DNA of 64,000 nt from Halomonas sp. LR3S48. GTDB taxonomy: Bacteria; Pseudomonadota; Gammaproteobacteria; Pseudomonadales; Halomonadaceae. The DNA lies in assembly GCF_025725665.1 (NCBI RefSeq), contig NZ_CP107009.1, positions 930,001-994,000 of the forward strand, in the 5' to 3' direction. The position numbers were made by a program, and so were the translations under genes. Below the pieces are notes generated by a model. It was not told where the DNA came from, made no database searches, and saw only the letters and a program-made list of their open reading frames with translations. The first letter of the stretch is position 1. Every line of letters begins with the position of its first letter. Below are positions 48,951-59,400 of the stretch, piece by piece.

Positions 48951-49442
48951 TCAGGTCTCGTCGACCAACCCTTCCAGCAGCTTGCTCAAGAGCTCACCCA
49001 ATGCCTGCTGTTCCTCGCGGCTGAGAGCGGAAAGCATTCGGGCCTCGTTCGCCACGTGGCGAGGCACGACTCGATTCATCAGGGCCAAGCCTTCCTCGGT
49101 CAGCGACACCAGCGTGCCGCGTCGGTCCTCGGGATTCGGCGAGCGCACGATCAGGCCCGCTTTCTCCAGACGATCCAGCCGACTGGTCATGCCTCCCGAC
49201 GATACCATCAGTGTCTCGAACAGCTGCGTCGGTCCCAGGCGATAGGGCGCTCCCGAGCGGCGTAGCGTGGCCAGCACGTCGAACTCTCCCAATTGCAGGC
49301 CGTACTCCTTGAAGAAAGCCTGCAGCCGCTCCTGGGTGAGCAGCTGGGTCGTCTTCATATATCCCACCACTTCCATCGGCAGCAGGTCGAGTTCGGGCAT
49401 TTCCCGTTGCCATTGGGCAATGGCTTGCTTGACACGATTCAT
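48951..49442 (-). CDS. MarR-family regulator
   Basis: This 163-residue winged-helix protein has LGEFDVLATLRRSG, then LMVSSGGMTSRLDRLEKAGLIVRSPNPEDRRGTLVSLTEEG, the standard MarR recognition helix and wing. It is divergent from a DMT exporter and nitroreductase. A TATCTT-x6-AAGATA palindrome lies 10 nt upstream of its own start. Confidence 0.92.
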   Translation of the reverse strand: MNRVKQAIAQWQREMPELDLLPMEVVGYMKTTQLLTQERLQAFFKEYGLQLGEFDVLATLRRSGAPYRLGPTQLFETLMVSSGGMTSRLDRLEKAGLIVRSPNPEDRRGTLVSLTEEGLALMNRVVPRHVANEARMLSALSREEQQALGELLSKLLEGLVDET

Positions 49443-49451
49443 AGGCGCGTT

Positions 49452-49469
49452 TATCTTCCTATCAAGATA
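49452..49469. promoter_or_regulatory. Candidate MarR operator
   Basis: TATCTT and AAGATA are perfect arms around 6 nt in the divergent gap between marR-like and exporter genes. Spacing and size fit a MarR-dimer site. Confidence 0.6.
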
Positions 49470-49512
49470 CTTTATGTCGAGAATCTTTTGCCGTGCTGAA
49501 CAGGAGCCGATC

Positions 49513-50451
49513 ATGACCAACTCAACCAAGCCACGCAACCGCACCGGCTGGTATGCCCTGGCTTGCCTGCTGCTGGTCGGCAGCCTGCTGGCCTTGTCTC
49601 TGGTCGTGGCCAAAATCGCCGACGGAGCCGGTGCGCCTCGCCTGAGCTTCCTCATGGTGGCGGTGACCGGCGCTGGCGTGCTGCTCCTGGCGCTGGCAAC
49701 CCAGCAGCGACAGCCGATGCGGCTCGACAGGCGCATCGTCGAGTACGCGTTGGTTTCGGGCGCACTGTTTGCCCTGCCCAATGCGCTGGGCTTCCTGGCG
49801 GTGCGTCACGTGGGGGCCGGGTTCGTCTCGCTCAGCTTTGCCTTACCGATTCTGGTGACCTGGGTGATAGCAGTGGGAATGGGCATGGAGCGCGTCAATG
49901 TGCTACGGCTGCTCGGCGTGCTGCTGGGGCTGGCAGGTGGGGTGTTGCTGGCGTGGGCCAAGGCGGGCGGCATGCAAGGCGCACAGGGCTGGGTCGCGTT
50001 GGTATTGACGATCCCGCTGATCATCGCGCTGGGTAATATCTATCGCACCCTGCGCTGGCCCGGCGGGGCAGGGCCGGTCTACCTCGCCGCGCTGATGCTG
50101 CTGGGCGGCGCGCTGGCGCTTGCCCCCTTCGTGCTGGCATTCGAAGCGCAGCAACTGGCGCAGTTGCTCGGCTCGACGGGGGTGCTCCGGCTCCTGCTCG
50201 CCGAAGTGGCCGTCTTTACGGTGCTCTACGTCTTCTATTTCGTGCTGCAGAAAATCGCCGGCCCCGTCTACCTCAGCCAGATCGGCATGGTGGCGGCATT
50301 GGTCGGCACGTTGATCGCGGTCTCGCTGCTGGGCGAGACGGTACCGCCCTATCTGGGCCTGGCGGGGGCGTTGGTGGTCCTCGGTGCGGTCCTGTTCCAC
50401 CGTGGCGCTGCGCGCCGCGAAACGCCACCGCCTGCAACGGTGGAAGTTTGA
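49513..50451 (+). CDS. EamA/DMT-superfamily exporter
   Basis: This 312-residue inner-membrane protein has ten predicted helices in two EamA repeats (LPNALGFLAVRHVGAGFVSL; ISLLGET-like VSLLGETVPPYLGLAGALVVLGAVLF at the end). ATG 49513 has AGGAG upstream. It is first in a two-gene unit with the nitroreductase, 15 nt apart, likely repressed by the divergent MarR protein. Confidence 0.87.
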   Translation: MTNSTKPRNRTGWYALACLLLVGSLLALSLVVAKIADGAGAPRLSFLMVAVTGAGVLLLALATQQRQPMRLDRRIVEYALVSGALFALPNALGFLAVRHVGAGFVSLSFALPILVTWVIAVGMGMERVNVLRLLGVLLGLAGGVLLAWAKAGGMQGAQGWVALVLTIPLIIALGNIYRTLRWPGGAGPVYLAALMLLGGALALAPFVLAFEAQQLAQLLGSTGVLRLLLAEVAVFTVLYVFYFVLQKIAGPVYLSQIGMVAALVGTLIAVSLLGETVPPYLGLAGALVVLGAVLFHRGAARRETPPPATVEV

Positions 50452-50466
50452 CCACAGGAGAGATGC

Positions 50467-51108
50467 ATGACCCCCATGGAAGCCCTGCATTGGCGCTATG
50501 CCGCCAAGCGCATGAATGGCAGCAAGGTGCCACAAGGCACGCTCGATACCATCCTCGATGCCGCGCGCCTGGCGCCATCGTCCTACGGCCTTCAGCCATA
50601 TAGTGTGCTGGTGGTGGAAGACCCAACGCTGCGTGAGCGGATCCGGCACGCTGCGTGCGACCAGCCACAGGTCAGCGAATGCTCCCACCTGTTGATTTTC
50701 GCTGCCTGGACCGAGGTGGATGAACGGCACGTGGATGAGCTGATCGAGCTGACTGCTGCGGCTCGCGGTCTCGATCCTGTAGAGCTGGAAGGTTATCGCC
50801 AGTCGCTCCATGTTGCCGTGGCCGGCTTCACCACGCCGGAGGTAAGGCATCACTGGGCGGCTCGACAAGCCTATATTGCCTTGGGTACGGCCTTGACCGC
50901 AGCGGCAGCGGAGCGGATCGACGCCTCGCCGATGGAAGGCTTCGACCCGCCGGCATTGGATGCACTGTTGGGCCTTGAGGCGCAGGGGCTGCGTAGCGTA
51001 GTGCTGCTGGCGCTTGGTTATCGTGATACCGAGCAGGATCGCCTGGCTGGCCAAGCCAAGGTGCGCTGGCCCAGGGAGCGCTTCTTGGTGGAATGGGACG
51101 GGGCCTGA
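50467..51108 (+). CDS. Nitroreductase-family NAD(P)H oxidoreductase
   Basis: This 213-residue protein has the nitroreductase start MTPMEALHWRYAAKRMNGSK and LDAARLAPSSYGLQPY, which bind FMN. The C-terminal half has IALGTALTAAAAERIDASPMEGFDP and GLRSVVLLALGYR. It should reduce nitro or quinone compounds. AGGAGAG precedes the ATG. It pairs with the exporter as a reduce-and-expel module. Confidence 0.9.
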   Translation: MTPMEALHWRYAAKRMNGSKVPQGTLDTILDAARLAPSSYGLQPYSVLVVEDPTLRERIRHAACDQPQVSECSHLLIFAAWTEVDERHVDELIELTAAARGLDPVELEGYRQSLHVAVAGFTTPEVRHHWAARQAYIALGTALTAAAAERIDASPMEGFDPPALDALLGLEAQGLRSVVLLALGYRDTEQDRLAGQAKVRWPRERFLVEWDGA

Positions 51109-51174
51109 TGGCCCCGCTGGTCTTCCAGGCTCCGTCCAGAAAGTCGGCGAGCGCAGGCAGTTTTTGGATGGTGC

Positions 51175-51486
51175 CTAGACGCTGCCTTCTTTCTCGATAA
51201 CCAGCACCCTGGCTTCGCCTACAGGACAGGCGACATGTTCGGTACCTGTCGAGGCAAAGAAGATGTCGCCCACCTCGAGCAGTCGTGAGTGCTCGATGCC
51301 CTCGTTGCGATAACGCATCTCCACCTGGCCATCGAGCACCACGAAGACCTCCTCGCCATCGTTGACGTGCCAGCGGTAGGGCCGGTCTGTCCAATGCAGG
51401 CGGGTGGTAATGCCGTTCATCTTGGCAATGTCCTTGGCTCCCCAGGCACGCTCCGCGGTGAAGTCCCGGCTACGGGTGATTTCCAT
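51175..51486 (-). CDS. Small cupin protein
   Basis: This 103-residue protein is a single cupin barrel: HVNDGEEVFVVLDGQVEMRYRNEG carries the first motif (with a weakened HxH, here HVN), and GDIFFASTGTEHVACPVGEARVLVIE the second. The partial loss of the histidine pair suggests altered metal binding. Function unknown. Confidence 0.75.
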   Translation of the reverse strand: MEITRSRDFTAERAWGAKDIAKMNGITTRLHWTDRPYRWHVNDGEEVFVVLDGQVEMRYRNEGIEHSRLLEVGDIFFASTGTEHVACPVGEARVLVIEKEGSV

Positions 51487-51655
51487 GCTCGGTTATCCTT
51501 CTGGTGTTATCTCCTGAGCAAGTCCCCAGGTCTCGAGCAAAAGCCGAGACAACCTGCTCGTTCGGTGAAGGAGGCATTATGCTTAACGCAGTGACCATTG
51601 TGCTACATCATTTCATGCCGCTTCATGATGAGTCAGGAGAAGCTGCTGGGAGAGG

Positions 51656-52294
51656 CTACCCGAGACTTCTCGCAAGTTGCGAAGCCTGCTGGCAGGCTTG
51701 TTGCCGAGCTTCACTATCAACTTCGCTGCCGAAAAGTGTCTTTTCCACGATTATCGACTGTACATCGGTTACGCCAATGAACTTAAGCCACGCCTCGAAA
51801 TATCCTTTCTGATGGTCGAACTCTCGCGATGGGGTAAAGGAGTCGCTTGCATAGCTCAAGCCTCTGGCATAAACGACGATGGCCTTCTTGCCAGAGAGCA
51901 GTCCGCTGAACCCGGTCTCGGGGTCGAAAGAAAAAAGAATGTCCTTCTGCGATATCAAGTCGATGAAGTGCTTGAGTTTGTAGGGAATGCTGAAATTCCA
52001 GAGTGGCATTGAGAACAGCAGGAGATCGGCCTCGTGGAGATGAGACGCGAGCTGACGCAGGCGATCCCAGGCCTGTTGCTGGCTTGCCGTCAGTGGCGCT
52101 CCGGCTAGCCCGGCATACTTCGCCGTCATGGCACTGTCATCGAACTCGGGTAACTCCAAATCCCACAGGTCGAGGTGCTTCACCTGTGCATGCGGAGCAT
52201 GGTCCCGGTAATGGAACAGAAAGCTTCGTGCAACCTCCAGCGATGCGGAGCGCTGCTTGCGGGGGGAGGATGAGACATGCAGGAGAATTGTCAT
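51656..52294 (-). CDS. Azoreductase-like flavodoxin-fold NAD(P)H oxidoreductase
   Basis: This 212-residue protein shows ILLHVSSSPRKQRSASLEVARSF at the start, FSMPLWNFSIPYKLKHFIDLI in the middle, and VVYARGLSYA. These match the AzoR/flavodoxin_2 family. It is the fourth FMN reductase of this kind in the window. ATG 52294 has AGGAG upstream. It is divergent from a LysR gene. Confidence 0.87.
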   Translation of the reverse strand: MTILLHVSSSPRKQRSASLEVARSFLFHYRDHAPHAQVKHLDLWDLELPEFDDSAMTAKYAGLAGAPLTASQQQAWDRLRQLASHLHEADLLLFSMPLWNFSIPYKLKHFIDLISQKDILFSFDPETGFSGLLSGKKAIVVYARGLSYASDSFTPSREFDHQKGYFEAWLKFIGVTDVQSIIVEKTLFGSEVDSEARQQACQQASQLARSLG

Positions 52295-52553
52295 GACACA
52301 AATACCTCGCTCATTGTTGTTCCTATATGCCAGCATCTCGGGGTGAAAAATATAAATCAAAAAGTGTGATGGTATTTATAATGAACCAAGATGATACTTT
52401 TTTCTTAACTCTGCTACTCTGGATGAGGGGCGGGCTAAGAGCGGCTTAGGGCGGCTTTGGCGGGCAGAGACAATCATCAGGTGGCATGTCATGACATGCT
52501 GCCGAATGATACATAAAAAACGAAAGCCATATTTATCATGGAAAGATATGCAC
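52295..52553. promoter_or_regulatory. AT-rich divergent regulatory gap with a perfect 16-bp palindrome
   Basis: No gene is visible. The gap holds GCATGTCATGACATGC (52484-52499), a perfect palindrome 55 nt before the LysR start, and a CTAAG-AGCGG-CTTAG repeat (52435-52449). It also has an AT-rich stretch near 52350-52400 that could hold promoters in both directions. Confidence 0.5.
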
Positions 52554-53420
52554 ATGCTCGACTTGCTTCTCCTGAGGAGTTTCGTTGCTGTCATCGATGA
52601 AGGTAGCTTCACTCGCGCTGCCAACCGTCTGCACCTGACGCAGCCGGCCATCAGCGGGCACCTGCGCCGGCTGGAGGCCCAGGTCGGCAAGCCATTGCTT
52701 CGGCGTACGACGCGTGCCTTCGAGGTCACACCGGATGGGGAATGTCTGGCGGCCTATGCCAGGGCCATCCTGGCGCTCAATCGCGACGCCATGACCCAGC
52801 TCTCCCGCTCCACCTATCAGGGCAACGTTCGCCTCGGTGTGGCGGAGGATTGCGTCAATGCCTCCCTGATGCGCGCGCTCAGGGAGTTCGTGGAAGACAA
52901 CCCCCAGGTCGAACTCGGCGTACGGGTCGGCATTCCCGGCGACATGATCGTGGCCATGAAGCGCGGCGATGTGGACATGGTGTTGGGCGCCCAGTGCGGT
53001 TCCCATGAACCGGGCCGCCTGCTGTGGCATGAGCCCCTGGTCTGGGCCTGGGCCGAGCGATGCCCTGTACGCTTGCCTTCTCCGCTGCCCCTGGCCCTGT
53101 TTCCGGAAGCCTGCCCCTATCGCGAAGCCGCGCTGACCCAACTGGCCCTGGCCGGCACTCCGCAGCGCATGGCGATGCTCTGCACCAGCGGAGCCAGCTT
53201 GCGTGCCGCGGTAGAAGGCGGTTTTGCACTGGCGCCGATGCCCGCCGGCCAGCTTGGGCCTGGCCTTGTCGCCCTGTCGGAGGAGCACGGCCTTCCGCCG
53301 CTGCCGGAGGCCGAGTTCATGCTGATGATCAATCCATCGGGAGACCAGACCGTTCTGGCCGCGCTGGCAGACCGGATCGCCGAGCATCTTTGCCCCACGC
53401 CGATAGCGGAGCCGGTCTAG
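52554..53420 (+). CDS. LysR-family regulator
   Basis: This ~288-residue LysR protein begins LLLLRSFVAVIDEGSFTRAANRLHLTQPAISGHLRRLEAQVG. Its effector domain has the usual GIPGDMIVAMKRGDVDMVLGAQ ligand segment. ATG 52554 (or 52548) is the start. It is divergent from the azoreductase and lies just 66 nt upstream of the giant gene on the same strand, with no clear terminator between. Confidence 0.88.
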   Translation: MLDLLLLRSFVAVIDEGSFTRAANRLHLTQPAISGHLRRLEAQVGKPLLRRTTRAFEVTPDGECLAAYARAILALNRDAMTQLSRSTYQGNVRLGVAEDCVNASLMRALREFVEDNPQVELGVRVGIPGDMIVAMKRGDVDMVLGAQCGSHEPGRLLWHEPLVWAWAERCPVRLPSPLPLALFPEACPYREAALTQLALAGTPQRMAMLCTSGASLRAAVEGGFALAPMPAGQLGPGLVALSEEHGLPPLPEAEFMLMINPSGDQTVLAALADRIAEHLCPTPIAEPV

Positions 53421-53486
53421 CGTCCTGGGCTGACAACAATAGCGTGACCCACATCTTGTGTCCTCGTCATGGAGGAGAGAACAACA

Positions 53487-56400
53487 GTGGTGAGGCTGAG
53501 TAGTGTATTCCGGTTGGCCGCCAAGGCCTCGGCTGGAAGTGAGTCGATCTTCGCCAAGGCGATTGTCAGGGCGGCGGCCAAGCCGCGCCCGCCCAGCCAG
53601 CCACAGTTCACCCCACAGCAGAGCGTTACGACACCTCAATGGAACGCTGGCACGACCTTCCATCCGGTGCAGGCCACGAACAGCGTGCCTTTCCCAGGCT
53701 ATGGCGTCTATTCACCGGCATACCTGGAATCGTTGGCTCTACTTCCTGACCACAACCAGGACGAACCATATCTGTTTCCGGACTTGGCGCCGGAAAACTT
53801 TACCCTGGAAGGAGGCGAGGACCCCTTCCAGAACGTGCACACGGTCGAGCCGGTGGACAATGTCGAGACCGACGAGAACGCCGCCGCGGAAACGGCAGAG
53901 GAGATCGTCGACGACGTTGCCTCGGGCAAGAGCATCGCCCAAGTCGCCGAGGAATACGGCATCAGCCCCCAGGATGTTCTCGACCAGCTCGAGGCCGGTG
54001 GTCTGGAGCTCGAGGGCACACAATCCGATGATGGCAGCGAGACCACGATCAAGGTCGTCGATGGTGAGACGGGCGACACCGTTGCCGAATACAACTTCAC
54101 CGAGCAGCAAGATGGCGTGGTAGTGGAAGAGGCCACCGGTGCTGATGGTGAAACCACCACGACGGTGATCGATGAAGACGGCAACCGCACGACACTCGAT
54201 CCTCGGCAGGAGACGACCCGCGAAGGCGTCGACGAGATCATCGAAGGCGTGGCCGACGGACAAAGCATCGATGAGATCGCCCGCGAGCAGGGACTGGACA
54301 CTGAGCAGGTGGTTGCCCAACTCGAAGCGGCCGGTTTCGAAGTTGAATCGGACGTGACGGGCCAGGGTCCCTCTTTAGGCAATACCACCGAGATCACCGA
54401 TAAAGAGAGCGGGGAGCCTCTGGTCCATCAGGAGACGAAGCCCGACGGCACGACGGTCTCTCGGCGGACCGATGACGATGGCAACGAGGTACGCCATACC
54501 GTGCACCCCGATGGCAGCACCACCACGGTGGTAACCGAGCCGGATGGTCGCGAGACCGAGACGCAGGTGGATGCCGATGGAAAGACGACCGAGACGGTCA
54601 CATACGAGCAGAATGGCGTGACGGTCGAGGAAGTCACCGGTGACGATGGCGAGACCACCACCACGATCATCGATGAAGACGGCGAGCGCACGACACTTGA
54701 TCCTGGGCAGGAGACGACACGAGAGGGTATCGACGGCATCGCCGGGGCCCTCGCCGATGGGCAGAGCATCGATGCTATCGCCGAGGAGCGTGATCTGACC
54801 CGTGAGCAAATCGAGGCCCAACTGCAGGCGGCGGGTTACGTGATCCAGTCCGAGACCAATGCCTTGGGCAATGGCGGTGAACAATACACCACCAGCATCG
54901 TCGACGCGGAAGATGGCGAGGTGATTGCCAGCTATAGCTCGGGCCCGGGTGTCGGCAATTCATCGCTGCATGTCGATGCCGACGGCAACGAGACGCGCCG
55001 GACCGAACGCCCCAGTGGCAGTACCACGACAACCGAGACCAAGGCGAATGGCCGCGAGATCAAGACAACGACCAATGCCGAAGGAGAGACGACGCGAGAA
55101 GTTACCGACAATGGTTATACGTTGACTACCCCGCCGGATGGCGATCTGACGCTGCACCGCCACGAAGATGGCCAGGAGATCACGATCGAGCGGGGAACGA
55201 AAGAGCAGTCTATGGCCGAGGAACTGCTTGAGCTCGATCCCGATGGCTCCGACGAGGACAGGGTGTTGCAGGCCGTCATCGAAGAGATGCTGGCGGAGCG
55301 GGACGACGAGGGCACCCTCAAGGATCTCAATGAGCTCGAAGCCGACCTGGAGGATCAGGATCAGGCGGTGGAGGACGCGCTCGAGGAGATCCTCGGCGAA
55401 GATGGCGATGAGGACGATGTCATCAAGCCTGGCGAAGAGGCGGGAGAAGATGATCCCCTGGGCAAGCCGCCGAGTGACGAGGCTCCCTCGGGAGGCGATT
55501 GGGTCGCGATGCTTTACCAGGGCGAATGGAAATGGGTGGATCCGGCAATTGCCGAGGCGCTCCAAGATCGGGAGTCGGCAAGGCTGGCGCTGAGGCTGGC
55601 AGAAGCGGAAGCCACGCGCGATCTGTCGCAGCTGGCGGTCTATGGGCTCGATGACGATTATGAGGATGCCATGGACGCTGCCATCGAGCGCATCAATGAG
55701 TTGTGGGCACCGCATGGGCTGCGCTGGGTACCGCCGGATTTTGAACAACTAGGGCTGAGCCTGGATGACGCCGAGGAGAGCCTGAGCAGTGCCAATACCT
55801 GGATCGACTACCTGGAGAAGGAGCAAGAATACCAAGGGCTGCAAGAGGAAGCCGATGGGCTCAAGGGGGAAGTCCTCGAAGCCTATCGTAATGATGAGGA
55901 GTACGCGGACTATTTCAATGAGGAAGGGTTCGAGGAGACCACTGAATCGGATAGCCCTGGAAACTCCTCAGGGGAACAAGAGCATACTGGGGAGCTATTG
56001 CACCAGTCCGTGGTTCAGATAGATGGCCAGCTTTACCTGCGCAATATCTATGCAGACCGCGATAGTCCCCTGGATAAGCCACTGACCCTGAGCCCTGATA
56101 GCGACCTAAGCGGCCTGTCGGACGAACAGCGGCGGCTCAATCGGGAATGGCAGGAACTGAAGCTGGGCGAGGAGCCTGCGCGTCTGCAAGAGGAGGCCCT
56201 TGAGGCCTTCCGCTCAGCCAACCCGGAGTACTTCCGCCCCGAGGGTTATTCGGAAGAACGTTCAGGGGGGCCCGGAGGGAGTTATACCTGGGAATCGGGC
56301 GAACTGACGGACTCGCGGGTCGTCGAGCGCGATGGTCAGCTCGTTGTCATCAATACCTATGGCGAGGGCTTCGAGGAGACGACGAAGGAGCTCCCGCTCA

Positions 56401-59400
56401 CCTATGCACCGGGCGATGACATGCCTGAGGACTTCTCCCAGGCGCAGCGAGAGGCCAACGAGGCCTGGCAGGAGTTCACCGAGGGTAAGGACATCGATGA
56501 AGACCTGAGGACGCGAATCTTAGATCAGGCGCGCGAGCAACACCCCGATCACTTCAAGCCCGAAGGCTTTACGGAAACCACTCCACAACGTATAGGGGAC
56601 CCACTCGAAGAGCACTCAGGTGAACGACTGAGCCAAGAAATCGTCGAGCGGGATGGTCAATTATTCCTGGTTTCCACCTTTGAGAATCTGGATGAGCCGC
56701 TGGAAACACAGCTGACATTTGACCCTGACAGCGATACCTTCAGGCGGACGCCGACCCAAGAGCGGATCGATGATGACTGGGCGAGGTATAAGGAGTATCG
56801 CTACAGCTCAGAAGATAGCCTGGCAGGAATAATGAAGGGCCGGAACGAAGCTGAAAGGGCCATAAACGAGTGGCTTGCCGAGCAGAAAAGTGCAGCGGCG
56901 GAAGCGGCGGATGCCCCCATTTCGGAGCTGGAACAACGCTATCAGGACGAGCTCGAGGAGCACGGTGAAGGCACGGTCACGCCCGGTGGCGAAGAGGCGG
57001 AGCGCATCGAGATCGATGGCGTGGAGCGGTGGGTGCACCCGGATGTTGCGGAAGCATATCGGAACAAGGAAGCCAGCCACGAAGTCCTTCAGGACGGTGA
57101 GGACATTACTGAACGGGCGGAGGAGCTGTACGGCGAACAGCACCCGGGTCACGTCGATCCAGATGGATTCACCTTCAAGGATCCAGATGCAGTGGGACCT
57201 GGCGCCCAGACGAAGTACATTTCGACGGGCGCCATAATGGAAGCGGACTCCGGCATCATCGTGGGCGACGATGGTCAGCTCTATCTGCGCAATGTTTATG
57301 AAGACGAGGATGAACCGCGCAACTTTCCACTGACTTACGCCCCGGGCACCGCCCCGGAGGGACGTTCCGAAGAACAATTGCGTCTTGACCGGGAGTGGGC
57401 CGACTGGTGGGAGGCTCATGGGGAAGATGGAGAAGAAGACCCTCTGGCCGCGGCACAACAGACCTACGAGGAAGCCCAGGAGGCCTATGGCGACCAGGTC
57501 GAGCGTTATGGAACTGGCACGACACGGGAATTGACCGAGGCATTGCCTGACGGGGTAGATCCCGTGCTGGTGACGATCGATGAGCAGGTGCTCGACCCTG
57601 GCGGCCTGCAGATCATGGACCCCATGCCGGTGACGACCGTTGGCGAACAGCGTAGCGTCCATCCCGATGTGGCGATGGCCCTACGCGCTCTGGAAGCCGC
57701 CAGGTCACAACGTGAAAGCAGTGCAACCGCCGCCGAAGAGATGGCATTGGCCGCCGTGGAATCCGACTACCGTGCCAGTCGTCCATCGACCTGGAAGCTG
57801 CTCAATGACGGGGCCTCTGCGGAGCATGAGATGAGTGTCCAGGCCGCGTGGCAGATGGAAGAGGTATACCTCGAGGCGAACGGTGAGCACGGCAGCCTGA
57901 CACAGGCGCGCACCGAACTGCTTGACAGTCAGGAGGCGCTGCTGACGACCGAAGAGGGCTTGGTTCGGGCAGGATTTGAGGCATCGGGCGAGGCCATGGA
58001 GCTGGCCATGGCCAGTGGAGTCGACTCGGTAGATCTGGCAAATGGCCTGCAGGCCGGTGAGTTGAGCGACGTGCGTGCACAGGTGGTGAATGATCGTGAA
58101 GAGTTGCAAGAGTCGGCGCAATGGAACGACCATCTAAGGCAGGATTACTCCCTCGATGATCGGCTCGACCCTGAAAATGGGCATATCATCGAAGATTATT
58201 ATAAAGAAAACCCTGAGGTGGCAAGAACAGCGATCGAGGATCGCCTCGAAGCCTTGCCGGAGTCGATCAAGTTGGACGATGACGATGCGCGTGAGGTGCT
58301 CGATCAGGCACTGGGCAGCGATGACGAGGAACTCGTGGATGCTGTCGAGGATCAACTGCGCGAGATCGGAGGCGATAACGTCGAAGTTGGTATCATCCCT
58401 ATCCTTTATCGGGATAGCCATGGGGTACGCGATACAGCGTTGTTTACCGTAGAAGATGGTGACGGCAAGACATGGCTGGTCGATGAGAGCGGCAGTAAGT
58501 ATCGCAATTTCGAGGATTACCGACAGAACAATTATTTGTCCGATAAGGGCCATGTGTTCCTGCCGGAAAGCCCCAGCCGGCTGACCGACGCCAGTGACGA
58601 TCTCACCTATGGATGGTATCAGGCCCGCGAGCTGAGCTTCACCGAACAGTGGCTGGACCCCGTCATCGGCATCGGTACCGGCATTGCCACGGTCGCCGCT
58701 TTCATCCCTCCGTTGGCACCGATCGCAGCACCCATCGCTTTCGCAGGGGGCGCCTACTTCGGGGCACGAAGCGTTTCCAATATTCATGAGATGCATGAGC
58801 ATGGTCGGCCACTGGCAAGTACGGAAGGTATGGTGCAAGGAGCAATGCTGGCGACCTCCTTCTTGCCCATGGGGGCGAGCGCTTTCCGTGTCGCCGGCCT
58901 CACCCGGGCAGGTACCCCAACGGGAGTGGCTGTACGGACGAGCACCGGGGCCGTGAATACGTGGGGAAAAGCCTGGAGCCAGAACCCCATGTATCAGGAA
59001 GCCGCCGAGCAGCTGACCCAGCGCGGTGTCGCCTTCAGTACGGCACGCGGCCTTGATCGGGCCGCCATGGGGGTCGGTATTCCCTTGATGGGCTATTCTG
59101 GGGTCAATTTGGCGACGAAATGGCAGGATATGACGGGCTTGGAGAGAAGCGATGCTTTGATAGGGCTGGGCAGCGGACTCTTCGGCGCCGGCATGGGTTA
59201 TCAGGCATCGCGCGCCGCGCGCCCCAACCAGGGCGCGCCCGAGTCATTGGCCCTGGGCAAGCTGCCGGCCAGACATGGAGAGCCCCTGCCACCCCCCGGG
59301 TTGTCTCGCCTCTATCGTCTTGGCGACCTGGAAGCCTTGAATCAGGCATCTGTGGACGGCACCTTGCCTGCTGGGTACCACATTCACTTCGTTCAGCCTG

